Shown piece by piece: positions 29,346 to 39,868 of a stretch of 64,000 bases of DNA (position 1 is its first letter; the number at the start of each line of letters is the position of its first letter). The stretch is from Prorocentrum cordatum. Lineage: Eukaryota > Sar > Dinophyceae > Prorocentrales > Prorocentraceae. The stretch covers positions 64,001-128,000 of the forward strand of contig CAUYUJ010001448.1 in the NCBI GenBank assembly GCA_963575745.1, read 5' to 3'. The position numbers and the translations under genes are program-made. The notes below the pieces were generated by a model. The model saw only the letters and a program-made list of their open reading frames with translations. It was not told the origin of the DNA and made no database searches.

Positions 29346-31620
29346 ACGCCCTCCCGCCCAAGGGCAACACAGCTGGCCTCGAGCAACTTGTCCACCTGAG
29401 CGTCCAAGGACGCGGCCACCTCCGACTTGCGGATCGTCTTCCCAGCGTACGCAAGGAACGTCTTGAGGTTCACCTTCCGCGGCTCGACGAAGCCATCCAG
29501 CCAGTGCTTGCTGTCCTCCATGCCGCCAGCCACCTGGTTGATTATTGACGTGAGCGTGGCCATCGAGTTCTTGGAGTGGTCGACCTCCTTCGTGGAGAAC
29601 GCCGTCAGCAGCTCCTTCCCATTCGAACTCTCGGAGCCAGCCTTGTCATGCAATGAATCGATGACGTCGCTGAAGTGCCCGCCCTGCAGCTCGCACGACT
29701 TCGGCGGAGGCTTGGTGGAGTCCATAACGTCCAAGGCCTGCTTCAAGTCTACGATATCATCGATGTTATCGCTAGCCTCCGAATCTGCACCCCTCTCCCC
29801 GACCGCGGCAATGGACTCCGTCAGGCGCTTGGTGCGCGCAACGAATGACACGATGGAGGTTGCCAGGGCGTGCAAGTCGTCGGCGCCGCCAGGCACGAGC
29901 TTGAGGAAGTTGCAACACACGTCGTTCACTTTGCTGTGCGTGATGTCTAAGCTTGGGTTGACGATCGTGCTCTTCACAAGGGAGACCACGTAATTCTTGA
30001 CATCCGTGCCCTGCGCAACGGAGATCTCCAAATGCTTGTTCGCATTGAGCGTCTGCACGACGAGGTCGAGCTTCTCGTCGCAGGGGTCCTCGGCGCAATC
30101 GCGCAACGAGCCGAACACCTTGTCCGTGTTCGTCGTTGCTGCCCCTCTCTGCAGGATCAGCCCGATTTTGTTAAGTTGATCAGCGATGTCGCCATTGTGG
30201 GGGAACGTCACAGATGCTTCCGAGAGGACCTTGCTGAAGCCGCTAACGATATCGCAGTGCAACCCCGCGTCAGGGGCGGCACTGACCGCCTCCAACAACA
30301 TCTCCCCGTAATTGACGACGCACTTGCTAACCTCATTCCCGAATCCCGAAACGACATCGGTGAGGCCAGCTGCACCCGCCGTGTTGTAGACAGTCAAGCA
30401 CTTCGTGAGCGCGTCAGGGTCGCCCATGTCGAACGTACGAGAGCCGTCCTTGGAGTCCGAGTCCTCTGTCACTCCCTCCATGAAGTCCTCAACCATGGCA
30501 CTGTTGGCCCTGAAGTCCAACAGCATCGGGCGCAAATCGGAGAACTTGAAGAACAGCTTGCCAAAGAACTTTGACTCCGTCAGGGCGCAGTAGAACTTGT
30601 GCGGCATGGGCGAAAGCTCCTTGCCCGCTAAGTTGACCCGCGAGAAGCTGTCAACGGCCATGAAGTACTCATCGTGCACGAGGTTCCTCATGTCGCAGAG
30701 GCCGCAAATGACCCTCATCATGAGCAGAGTCTCCCCGATGAGGTCCGCTGCGCCGTCAGTCAGTTCGCCGAACTCGCTGCAATTCTGCTTCAGCTTGTTG
30801 AGGACGTGCTCGGCATGTCGTTGGATCAGATCGGCAGAGGCACCATCGTCCTGCGTGCACATGCCGTCAACCACGACCGCCTGCGTCCACTCGCTCCTGA
30901 ATAGCTTCGCCTTGTCCTTAAAGCTGCACCTCATCAGCGACCCCATGGGATCATACCAATCAAACTCTGGCTGCGGCTCCCCATTCCCACCATCTCCGTG
31001 AACAACAGCGATGGGCCAGAGGATGTCGAAGCAGGCGTTGAGCGAAGCTGCGTCCAAGTCGCAACGCATGCGGGCGTCCCGCGCCTTGATAGTCACCAGG
31101 TCGACTTCCACATGGAGGGGGAGCCGATCGAACTCCAGCAACGCGCACTTCAGGGCATTGTTCACGGTTTCTGGGTCCGCCTTGAAGATCTTCACGTGGG
31201 AGAGTTCCTCCACCTTGGCATGCTTCTGAGTCCAGGCATCGATCGTGTCGGCCTTGGTGTTGAGCTTCTTCTCGCGAAGGCGCCTCGCTGCCAACGTGGC
31301 TTGGTGACGAGCGTTCCCCTGGTTGCCCAACTCCATTGCCTTCCAGAGGTCGCAACGCTTCCTGTGATCTGCGACGATGACGTCGGCTGGGTCATCCTTG
31401 CAGATGGTGGCATCATCGGCCTGTAACTGCATTCGCACAGTCTTGGCGATTGTGATCAGGCTCGTCTGGCTCGCGGTGTCACCGTCGCTATCGTGCACGG
31501 CGTGAACCTTCTCCCCACCAATCACAGGCGCAGACAGAGTCGGACTTGGCCGCCGAGGGCGGGCCGCGGGGGCTGGCTTGCGGGCTGCGGCGGGGTCCTT
31601 CCGCATCGGACAGCACTTCC
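29346..31620 (-). CDS. Main exon of the unknown multi-exon gene
   Basis: About 750 residues in one frame, helical and acidic. It runs from PSPTLSAPVIGGEKVHAVHD through LREKKLNTKADTIDAWTQKH, LCDMRNLVHDEYFMAVDSFS and VVQTLNANKHLEISVAQGTD to FVEPRKVNLKTFLAYAGKTI. I see no catalytic motif, membrane segment or repeat, and recognise no family. The frame's 3' end (29234-29345) is Gly/Glu/Arg low-complexity and belongs to the intron. Coding continuity with the upstream exon needs a one-base shift near 31600. Confidence 0.7.
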
Positions 31621-32537
31621 AACGATTTCGTAATCCTGCCCATTGGGACTGTGGCAAGACTTGGCGGGGCGGGATCGACAACCATGTCCTGTGCGGATCC
31701 CGTGGCACCTGGCGCCGAGCGAGCCCTCGAGCTGGCACCCGACCCGCAACTCACTCTTCGCCCGCGCGCCTGCTGCTTGGCGCTGCCATCACCGCCGACT
31801 TCGGGGCCACCAATGTCGTCATCGTCATCATCGTCATTGACATTGACAGCCTTGCCTGGCTGGAGTTTCGCGATCCTCTTGTTTTCCTTCGTGGCCAAAC
31901 GATCTTGGAAATCTTCCCAGGTAACCGTCAGCTTGTACTTGCTGTCTGTCGGGCCATACTTGGAGTCCACGGTGCTCTTCACGCAGTCGAAGACCTCCTC
32001 GCCGTGGTTCAAGTATGCGTGCTGCTCTGGCGACATGGCCTGCTTGCGCTGGCCTTGCTCCAAGACGAACTCACAGACCCAGGTGGGCAAGTCGCTGACG
32101 GGGTCGTATGGGAACAAGTAGAACTCCTCCAGCTGGTCGGTGCGCGGGTCCCTGGCTTTCACCATCGGGACGCCAGCCAGGAGCTTGCGGGTGATATTCC
32201 AATCGAATACTTGCTTCACTGTATACTTCAAGTCGCTCATCGTTGGGGCAGTGTACTTAACCACCATACGCTGTTTGAAAGACTGGCCAATTTGAGCTGG
32301 TTCGGGTACGAAGTTCGGGCCCTTGCCGTTGGAGTGCTGCTCGAATGCCTTGTCGAGTGTGATCCCCGTCTTCTCGACCTGGTACATAGCCGAGAACTGC
32401 TCCCATGTGATACCGTTCATGTAGGAGTCGTAGTAACCCTTGTGCTTGGCGCACTGGTTCAAGCCACCCTTGGGCGTAGAGGCTGCCTCAGCAGGTCGGG
32501 CGCCCAAGGCTGTTGGGACATCATGGCCTTTAGGGCG
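31600..32537 (-). CDS. Second exon of the unknown multi-exon gene
   Basis: A CAACAG at about 32520 is a possible 3' splice site. The frame then reads ALGARPAEAASTPKGG and QCAKHKGYYDSYMNGITWEQ, a possible Cys/His zinc element, followed by DYNITRKL-like and LFPYDPVSDLPTWVCEFVLE segments, an eight-residue Asp run and a Ser/Arg/Pro linker. A one-base shift near 31600 (VLSDAEG to KDPAAARKPAPA) joins the main exon. The shift may be real or a sequencing slip. Confidence 0.6.
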
Positions 32538-32589
32538 ACTGGCCTCGTGCAAGACTCCGAGGGCCAGGGGCGTTAGCGATCTGACATTA

Positions 32590-32845
32590 GTATTACAACA
32601 TATTGGCGTATGGTTATAAGGCGGGCCGTTGAGGTTCGGGCCTTAGGCTAATCTTAGGGTTAGGGCGTAAGGGTGGCCAGTCTAAGCAGTCCAGGTTAGG
32701 TGGCGAGTCGGTGAGGTTCTGGCCTTTGAGGTTCGGGATTTAGGCATTAAGCTTCGGGCCTAGGTTTAAGGCCTTTGAGGCTACGGGACTGCTTGGGTAG
32801 GGTGTAGGGACCTGGTCCTTGAGGTTCGGGCCCTATCAGTAGTGC
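32590..32845. repeat. Degenerate short repeat (GAGGTTCGGGCCT type) inside the first intron
   Basis: GAGGTTCGGG recurs at least four times, mixed with TTAGGG and TTTAGG words. It resembles worn telomere-like sequence. Confidence 0.5.
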
Positions 32846-32981
32846 TATGAAGGGGGCGGTGCGGAGCGAATCCTCGAGACCCCCAGTCGGCCAGGAACGG
32901 AGATCGGGCCCCGCGATCCGATGCAAGGACACCGAACAGAAATGGATCGACGGGTGCATTGGCACCGCTCCCGCTTGATAC

Positions 32982-33200
32982 CGAAACCGCAACCATCTCG
33001 CCTGGGGCAGTGACCGTCGCAGGAGCCCCGCAACAATCGCACGCGGCCTTCCGCGTGCGCTTGGCCGCATCGTGATCTGCGACGCGCTGGGCCGAGAGGA
33101 TGCGCTTCTGGCCCTGCGACAAGGCGCCTCTCTTCCTGCCAGGCTGGACGCGGCCGCCACGCGGGCCACCGCGCAGCTCAGGTGGCTGCCGCTCTGACAT
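32982..33200 (-). CDS. Putative first exon of the unknown multi-exon gene
   Basis: The ATG at 33200 opens MSERQPPELRGGPRGGRVQP, then RTRKAACDCCGAPATVTAPG. The CDCC motif plus the QCAKHKG of the next exon could form one zinc site. A GTATCA donor lies at 32981; splicing to the CAACAG near 32520 keeps the frame (S-A-LGARP). This join is inference. Confidence 0.4.
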
Positions 33201-35094
33201 GGCCCCTGAGGCTGTTGGTGCCGAAGCCAAGCCGCTGGGACGAGGCCGACTGTTGGATGGGCTCAAGCAACAATCACTGCTGCTCGAACCTCAACGGCCT
33301 CGCGGCAGTAGCCCCGCAGCCCGCGGCAAGGGGGGTGGCATCTGCAACCTTCGCAGCGGCGGCAACGGCACTTCGGCGGGGGGCATAATGAACATTGGCG
33401 AGGTGCTTCGGGCGACGGGGGCGCGGCCGTGGACCTCGGGGTGCGAGGGGGCGGGTCACAAAGAGGAGGGGGTGCGCAACTTCCAACGCGGCCTGCGTTG
33501 GCCATCCGCCGAAACCGACCCCCTTGCGCACGCCGCGTCGCCACCCCCGATCACCCCCGTCAACGATTGAGTCCCGCTTTCCCTTGTGGCCCGCCCCGCG
33601 CCTCCAATACGACGGCGCCTCCCCCCCCCTGCCCCCGAATGGGATGAACGGGTGGGCCTGAAAAAGGGGAGTGGGTGGGTGATGTGGGGGGGGGGCTTTA
33701 AACATATCAGGCCCTCAAGGGTTGGTGGGATCTTCAACGGGCGCGCTGAGCAGTGTGCTCAGGGGCGGACTCGATCCCACGTGCAGGTCGTAGACCTGAA
33801 CACCAGCACGAGGTACTGGCACACCCCTCACCCGACCCATTCTTTCCTGGTCGTGACGTACCGCCGCGACTGGCCAGCACGTCCAATATGGCACAAGATG
33901 GTTCCGAGGGTTCGCAAGAACAGCCACATAGTGACTCCAATATTGCTCACGATAAAACAAGATCTTTCAACTGTGTGCCCGACATGCTCCAGTAGGCCCC
34001 AAGGCAGCTCCAAGGCGGGCCCACGGTGTTGAGGACCCGCCCAACGAACATTCGAAACCCAACAGGTGTCTAGCCTAACGCCTACATGATGTTATTGCGG
34101 TTCGCATTCTCGCCCTTACGTTGCCCAACGGTCTCTGAAGCAACGTGAGTCCGCAGCATTGCCCCATAGCTCCCCAAGAAAGGCCCGATATGGCTTCCAG
34201 AAGCCCAGCAAAGTCTTAAGCCACAAGCTCCTCGCGTTGATATCCCGCTTGTTATGAACGCTGGCCCTGGGAAGATACAGCAAGGAACGCTGACGTATCA
34301 GATAGTAGGATTGCGGGACAACGCACGTCCAGCCAAACGACCAACCAACCAGCTCGTGGCCGAATGAAAGGAGCGTGAGGAATGGCTGGGCATGATGATA
34401 GGAGCACCTCCCAAGACCGCACGGTTCACTGCCGCACCCCCCCCTCTCAACATGGGGCTTTGCCCCGATTGACACGCCAGGAGCTCGCGCAAGCGGCGGC
34501 AATTGCGCAATTGGCAGCACCAGAAGGGCGATTAGGAAACGCGAGTGGGGGGAGCGTCGGATGCAATGAGGTCCTTGACTCAGTGCGAGGATGAGAGAGG
34601 GGATGCGGCGAATGCGACAGCCTGCAGAGCTGGAATCAGACCGTGGCCGTGGACCCAAACGCAGGGGCAAGAGATGGTGGCTAGCTGAATGGCAAAGCAA
34701 TGGCTGGAGACACGGCAAAACGCTATCCGCCATCCAGCCTCTTGCCACCATCGCAGCTTCCTGCCCTCCTCCGGCCTCCGCACCCACCCACCCCCGCATG
34801 CTCCGAAGCGCGGGGCTGCGACAGAAGCGCGGGGCGCGCCTGCGCGACGATCGTGTACAGCACGGGCCGCGAAGAGAGCGATGGGCGGGCCGCGAGGGAA
34901 GCAGCCGCAACGGTTAGAGAAAGCAGATGGGTGGACTGATGAGGCCCCCCGAAGGTCCCACCTCAACATCCTCCTCCTCCTCTGCATCACAATTCTCCTG
35001 ATCCCTAAACGGGCATTCAACTTGCGGCGGGATGGGGGGGGTGGCGGCGCTGGCGCGGGAATTCGAAACGTTCCCCCCTCTGCGTCAGGACAAG
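33201..35094. other. Spacer with no recognised gene
   Basis: The minus ORF 34116-34910 is Ser/Arg/Leu-rich without any domain. A pyrimidine and C-run region lies at 33550-33660. I see no exon I would defend. Confidence 0.35.
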
Positions 35095-35185
35095 CTTCCC
35101 CCCGTGGTCAGAACGCGCATGCATGGCCAGATTGTGGTCAGAACGCACCTCCATGGCCAGGACGCGCCCCACATGGTCAATGACT
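35095..35185. repeat. Cluster of GGTCAGAACGCGCC-type motif
   Basis: Variants of TGGTCAGAACGCGCCTCC occur about every 20-25 bp (GTGGTCAGAACGCG, GTGGTCAGAACGCACCTCC, ATGGCCAGGACGCGCC, ATGGTCAATGACTTGCG). Confidence 0.7.
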
Positions 35186-35608
35186 TGCGGCCCTCCCCTG
35201 ACGAAGATACGGTCAACGACGGATTGATGCTGTGCGGGGGGGGAGGGGGGGGGGCAAATTATAGGCAGAATATTGCAAATCACCTGCGCCTAAACACATG
35301 GGTGCGTCGATCGGGCTGCACCCATCGGGTCGCACGTGGAATCGGCCGCCGCGCCCGAAGCGAAAGGAAAGAAGCAATGATATGATGATCCACCTGCCGC
35401 GACAGCGCTCACACATGTCGCGTGTTACCGATGACGCAAACTCGAGCTCAGCACGCCTTGAAATGCACGGCGTTGGTGAGACAACAAAGTGCCGCCGCAC
35501 CCCATGCAGCATTCAGCCCCCCAACTTCGTACAGTCCTCCCTTGCCCCCGTCCTCATCGCCAGGCGTGCACGCTACGAGCTCAACCCTGTTCTGTGCCGA
35601 AGACCTGG

Positions 35609-36154
35609 CTACCGATCAAACAGCGGGATGACGGACGGCGCCGTCGGCTGGATGACACGCCCCTCCGCCGACCGATGGACTGGCGGCGGGATCTCATCAG
35701 GCAGACGCCGATCTGGCGGCACGTATGGCGCAAACTTCGGCGGCGGTGGCTCACCCAGGCCCTGGGCCTTGAAGGCCTTGGCCTTCGGCTGATGCTTCGG
35801 CGGGCGACCCCTGTGCTTCGGACCCGCTGGCACAATGGCGTGCTTCGGAATTGGCACTGGCGGTGGTAGCGGAGCCGCAACCTTCACCATGGCCTTCACC
35901 ACGGCCTTCGCCATCACGCCCTGCTGCTTAGGCTTGGCCTTCATCACAGCCTTCGCCTTCGCATCCGCTATGAAGGTCGTCAGTGCCGTCATCTTCCTGA
36001 GGTTCGCCTCGTGGAACGCCTTCGCGCGGGCTCCGACCCACTGGATGTGCTGGTTCTGCTTGGTGATGGCCATGCTCTGCCACTTCACCGTGCGACGAAG
36101 CTCGTCACTCTCGGCCATGACATCAGCCAGGCTAGGTAACCCCTTGGGCGGCAT
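35609..36154 (-). CDS. Unknown protein, tandem paralogue 1
   Basis: About 181 residues from the ATG at 36154. Residues 10-70 are helical (DVMAESDELRRTVKWQSMAI, NQHIQWVGARAKAFHEANLR, KMTALTTFIADAKAK). A Lys/Ala-rich basic region then gives way to a Pro-rich tail (KHRGRPPKHQPKAKAFKAQG includes an AT-hook-like GRPPK). It ends SVIPLFDR at 35609. It aligns along its length with the product at 37118-37645. A TTTTCTTGCAG acceptor lies 28 nt before the ATG. A DNA- or RNA-binding role is possible from the basic composition, but function is unknown. Confidence 0.7.
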   Translation of the reverse strand: MPPKGLPSLADVMAESDELRRTVKWQSMAITKQNQHIQWVGARAKAFHEANLRKMTALTTFIADAKAKAVMKAKPKQQGVMAKAVVKAMVKVAAPLPPPVPIPKHAIVPAGPKHRGRPPKHQPKAKAFKAQGLGEPPPPKFAPYVPPDRRLPDEIPPPVHRSAEGRVIQPTAPSVIPLFDR

Positions 36155-36181
36155 CGCCACCTGTCAACTGCAAGCTTGGCC

Positions 36182-36192
36182 CTGCAAGAAAA
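36182..36192 (-). promoter_or_regulatory. 3' splice acceptor (cis or spliced-leader) before paralogue 1
   Basis: The minus strand reads TTTTCTTGCAG, a pyrimidine tract plus AG. The same 11 bases precede paralogue 2 at 37678-37688. It is the likely trans-splice site, or else the end of a 5'-UTR intron. Confidence 0.6.
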
Positions 36193-36299
36193 CACCGAGA
36201 TGCCGAAACCGCTTGAGCCACTCTTGCTACTGATGCCAACGTTGGGAGGGCCAAGGCAAAAGTTGCCGGATGTCTCTGGTAGGGCTCCTCACGGGGAAC

Positions 36300-36490
36300 G
36301 GGTCTGGTCAGAACGCGCCTCCACGGTCAGACCGCGCCTCCCTGGACAGAACGCGCCTGGAGCGCTGTACGCATGTAGAGGACCCCCCATGTGGGACATG
36401 AAGAACGATTCAGGTCAGAACGCACCCTGGCCAGAGCGCGCCTCGCTGGTCAGAACGCTCCAACATGGTCAGAACGCGCCCACGTCGTCA
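36300..36490. repeat. Clusters of GGTCAGAACGCGCC-type motif upstream of paralogue 1
   Basis: Copies include CTGGTCAGAACGCGCCTCC, ACGGTCAGACCGCGCCTCC, TGGACAGAACGCGCCTGG, TGGCCAGAGCGCGCCTCG and ATGGTCAGAACGCGCCC. Two more lie at 36605-36660. Confidence 0.75.
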
Positions 36491-36659
36491 CTCTCCCTAT
36501 CCCTGCATTGGTTTTCGAGTGTCGGCGCAGGGGGGTGGTGGTGGGGGAGGGAGGGGGGGCGCGAGGGCTTGAACTCTTGTGTTAGGGCATGTGGCCAGAG
36601 CATTACATGACCAGGTCGCGGCCAGAACGCGCCTCCTTGGTCAGAGCGCGCCTCCCAGA

Positions 36660-37117
36660 GCCAATGGCCCGCACCCCCACCCCCAAACCCCCAGCCCCAT
36701 CACCTTTCCTGACGACGATAAGGCCGACGACGGCTCGACGTGGGAGGGGCGAGCTGGTGAGAAAAACGCACATGCAACCCACATGCACCGAAGTAGTTGG
36801 GTTCGTAGCTCGAGGTGGCCGCCGCCGAGCAGCACTTAGAATCGAACAAAGTTTTTGTCAGAAGCTAAGTGTGCAATACTGCTTCGTACTCGTCCTGACG
36901 CCTTTGCTCTCGCAGGCAGCGTGAATGTCATGACCATCACGCGGGCTCCTGGCGCATTGCGTTAGCTCCACTGCGCTGCTGAGGCAGCCGAGTGTTGCCG
37001 CATCTCGCGCAACAATCCTCCATCCCCCATCAACTTCCCACTTCCTCCCATACCCCCGTCCCCGTCATCAGCTGCGCCACAGACGAGCACGCTCCAGTCC
37101 TGCGCCGAAGAACCCGA
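36660..37117. other. Spacer between the paralogues
   Basis: It contains C-rich and short mixed sequence and no coding frame I would defend. Confidence 0.4.
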
Positions 37118-37645
37118 TCACTGATCTGGCAGCGCGATGGCGGGCAGACGCTTCGGCTGCACGACCTCCCCACACGGGTGGCGCTGGATCGGCACCCACA
37201 GCACGTTGGCTTTCCAACGCGGCTGCGGCGCAGAGACCCGTTGCGGCTTCGGCGGTGGCGTTGCATTGGCCTTGGCCATGGCCACAGGAACTAGCGGCAT
37301 CACGGGCTGGAGGCGCATCGCCTCCGCAAAGGCCTCAGGTGGATTGGGTACAGGACTCTCGCTGGCTGGTGCAAATGGAGCTCCCTGCTGCTGCATCACC
37401 ACGGCCTTCACCTGGGTCACGCGGTGCTTAGAATTGGCCTTCACCACGGCCTTCGCGGCGTCTATGACGAACGCCAATGTAGTCATCTTCTTGATGGCCG
37501 CCTTGCCGAACGACGCCGTGGCATTGGACACCATCCACTGGATCTGGCTGGTCTGCTTGTCGATGCATTTGCGCCCCAAGCTCACTGTGCGACGAAGGCT
37601 AGCATTCTCGGCCATGGCAGCATCTAAGAGCTGCTTATCCTCCAT
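37118..37645 (-). CDS. Unknown protein, tandem paralogue 2
   Basis: About 175 residues from the ATG at 37645 (MEDKQLLDAAMAENASLRRT). It shares with paralogue 1 the pattern (A)ES/EN..LRRTV, I.KQ..(H/Q)IQW, A.F..A...KMT.L...I..AK and a basic then Pro-rich C-terminus. It ends LPAIALPDQ at 37118. Homology also extends upstream: both share the TTTTCTTGCAG acceptor and about 150 bp of 5' flank. The two are well diverged, so the duplication is not recent. Function unknown. Confidence 0.7.
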   Translation of the reverse strand: MEDKQLLDAAMAENASLRRTVSLGRKCIDKQTSQIQWMVSNATASFGKAAIKKMTTLAFVIDAAKAVVKANSKHRVTQVKAVVMQQQGAPFAPASESPVPNPPEAFAEAMRLQPVMPLVPVAMAKANATPPPKPQRVSAPQPRWKANVLWVPIQRHPCGEVVQPKRLPAIALPDQ

Positions 37646-37677
37646 CACTACCTGTCAGCAGCAGACGTGTTTTGCTT

Positions 37678-37688
37678 CTGCAAGAAAA
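37678..37688 (-). promoter_or_regulatory. 3' splice acceptor before paralogue 2
   Basis: TTTTCTTGCAG on the minus strand, 33 nt before the ATG at 37645, identical to the one before paralogue 1. Confidence 0.6.
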
Positions 37689-37794
37689 CGATGCGATGTA
37701 AGTAGCACTTGGGCCACACCTGCTACGGATGCCAGGGTTGGAAGGACCAGAATACAGATGCCCGATGCTCCAGGTAAGGTTCCTCGAAGGGAAC

Positions 37795-37840
37795 GGTTCT
37801 GGCAAGAACGAGCCCCCTGGTCAGACCGCGCCCCCCTGCC
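37795..37840. repeat. GGTCAGAACGCGCC-type motif upstream of paralogue 2
   Basis: TCTGGCAAGAACGAGCCCCC and CTGGTCAGACCGCGCCCCC sit at the same distance from the gene as the cluster before paralogue 1. Confidence 0.6.
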
Positions 37841-38194
37841 CCTGGACATAAAGCTCCAGGAGCGTTGCTCGATATTTAACTGAACACCATACGGGGCACC
37901 GCCGACACCCCCCCTTCTCCCCCTTCCAGGAGGCCTCAGGAGGGCGTGCTAATTATAGATCCCCCGACCCCTTCACCCCGCACCCCCACCCTTCAACGGC
38001 CCCAACTACCCCACTGGCATTTCCCTGGGTCTGCACTGGTCGCCGTGAGAGGGCTGGGGCATCCAATACTGCAGGAGATGGCTCCAAGAGGGCAACGGAT
38101 GGCCATGGACAAGGATAGCTCAGGGCATCTCAAGGCCATTCGGTCGCTCAAGACTGCTTCCAACATGACCCAACAGGCCCTGGAGGGTGCACTG

Positions 38195-38370
38195 GCGCGC
38201 GCGGCCCAGGCGGGGGGGGGGGGGGGTGGGGCGGGGGGTGGGGGGGGGGGGGGGTACTTCGCGCGCGCGGCCCAGACGGTGTGGGGGGGGGGGGGTACTT
38301 AGCGCGCGCGGCCCAGGCGGCGGGGGGGGGGGGGGTAAAGGGGGTACTTAGCGCGCGCGGCCCAGGCGGC
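38195..38370. repeat. G-rich tandem repeat
   Basis: Four copies of a block containing GCGCGCGCGGCCCAGGCGG followed by a long G-run and GTACTT. The G-runs could form quadruplexes. Confidence 0.85.
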
Positions 38371-38374
38371 CCCA

Positions 38375-39065
38375 ACAAGTGTCAAACAAAAACAAGTGTT
38401 GGTGGTTTACAAACTGCCCAAACAATGTCCAACACATGCCAAACAAGTGCCGAGCAAGTGTCAAGAGAGTGTCGGGCGTCAGGAAAAAGTGTCAGGAAAG
38501 TGTCAGAAAAGTGTCGGGTGCCAAAAAAAGTGTCAGAAAAGTGTCAGAAAAGTGTCAGAAAAGTGTCGGCTGGCCAAAAAAAGTGCCAGGAAAGTGTCAG
38601 GAAAGTGTCGGGAAAGTGTCGGGTGTCAAAAAAAAGTGCCAGGAAAGTGTCAGGAAAAGTGTCAGGAAAGTGTCGGGTGATCAAAACAAGTGTCAGGAAA
38701 GTGCCAGGAAAGTGTCAGGAAAGTGTCAGCGCGTGCCCAGGAAGCGTCATGACCAGCGGTCGGTGAGTGCAGCGCGTGTGCTGGTGTAAGTTACTTTGGG
38801 CGGCGGATCGGGCACTGATGTTGGACAACGCGCCCGCGTGTGGTGCCACGCGTGTCACAAAAAAAGTGTCGCACCCCTCAAACGCGGCCACGCGTGTTGA
38901 AAAAAGTGTCAGGAAAGTGTCAAAAGTGCCAGAAAAGTGCCAGAAAAGTGTCAGGAAAAGTGTCGGCGCTAAAACGTCGCGCCGCCTGGGTTGCAAAAAA
39001 AGTGTCAGGCCCCAAACTGCGTGCCACAGGGGTGCCAAAAAAAGTGCCAGGAAAGTGTCGGCATC
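38375..39065. repeat. 11-bp satellite, GTGTCAGGAAA
   Basis: Units GTGTCAGGAAA, GTGTCAGAAAA and GTGCCAGGAAA are repeated many times, interrupted by unique 20-60 bp pieces. ORFs with KVSEKCQKSVRKVS patterns come from the repeat. Related words occur at 26.94-27.03 and 50.84-50.92 kb. Confidence 0.85.
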
Positions 39066-39094
39066 GCGTTGGCGGGCGCGGCGCGAGGACGCGC

Positions 39095-39520
39095 GGGGAG
39101 GGGGGGGAGGAGGAGGAGGAGGAGGAGCAATGTGTGCAGGAGGGTGAGGGTGGCAGGAGGAGGAGGAGGAGGAGGAGGAGGAGGAGGAGCAGGGGGCGGG
39201 TGGAGGAGGCCAGGAGGGGGGTTGGGCAGGAGAGGGGGGAGTTGGAGAAGGAGGAGGGGGGAGGAGAGGGAGGAGGAGGAGGATGAGGAGGACGCAAGAG
39301 TCTTAAGAACTCAAACTTGCGTGGGCCCGAGGGCTCCCCGGGAGTCCTGGAGCGGGGTTGGCGAGGGGGGGATGAGGATGAGCAGGCGGATGATGCGGAG
39401 GATGAGGAGGATGAGGAGTAGGATGAGAAATACATGGAGAGGGCGAGGATGAGGGGGAGACGAACGGGGAGGATCAGGGTGGTGAAGACGAGGAGTAGGA
39501 CGAAGAGGGGGAGGAGGAGG
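39095..39520. repeat. Polypurine (GGA)n tract
   Basis: Nearly continuous GGA/GAG units on the plus strand with short interruptions, giving poly-Gly/Glu/Arg and poly-Ser/Leu artefact ORFs. Confidence 0.85.
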
Positions 39521-39571
39521 AGTAAGAAGGTTGATGACATATTTCACGCTAATTGTGCAAATTGCCTGGCC

Positions 39572-39665
39572 CCTCGTCGCCATGGCTGGATTCGCCCTCG
39601 GACGTCGTCGCCACGGCTGGATTCGCATCAAGGCATTGGTCGCCAAGGCTGGATTCGTCTCGGGG
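39572..39665. repeat. ~25-bp motif array (CGTCGCCACGGCTGGATTCG), 3 copies
   Basis: TCGTCGCCATGGCTGGATTC, GTCGTCGCCACGGCTGGATT and GGTCGCCAAGGCTGGATTCG follow one another. The same motif in the same orientation forms the array at 50374-50600. Confidence 0.8.
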
Positions 39666-39868
39666 TCGTTGGCACCTGATTCACTATGGTGGGGGTGGGT
39701 GGGTAGTTCTCTTTTCCCAATCCGCATTCCCCCCATCGTTCTCCCCACACCCGCCTCCCCCCCTCAAGCTCATCCTCGTCCTCCTCACCCGTTCCTCGGG
39801 GCCCTCCCTCTCCCAGACGGCTACGCCTCCTCCTCGTCCCCCCCCCCGACAATATGTTATATGTTGGA

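Noticed and set aside
28256-29548. 430-residue plus-strand ORF
   Set aside because: It is antisense to minus-strand exons with better protein character and includes a poly-Ser tract from a polypyrimidine run.
34116-34910. 264-residue minus-strand ORF
   Set aside because: Ser/Arg/Leu-rich throughout, no domain, no splice or leader signal and no similarity to the neighbouring paralogues.
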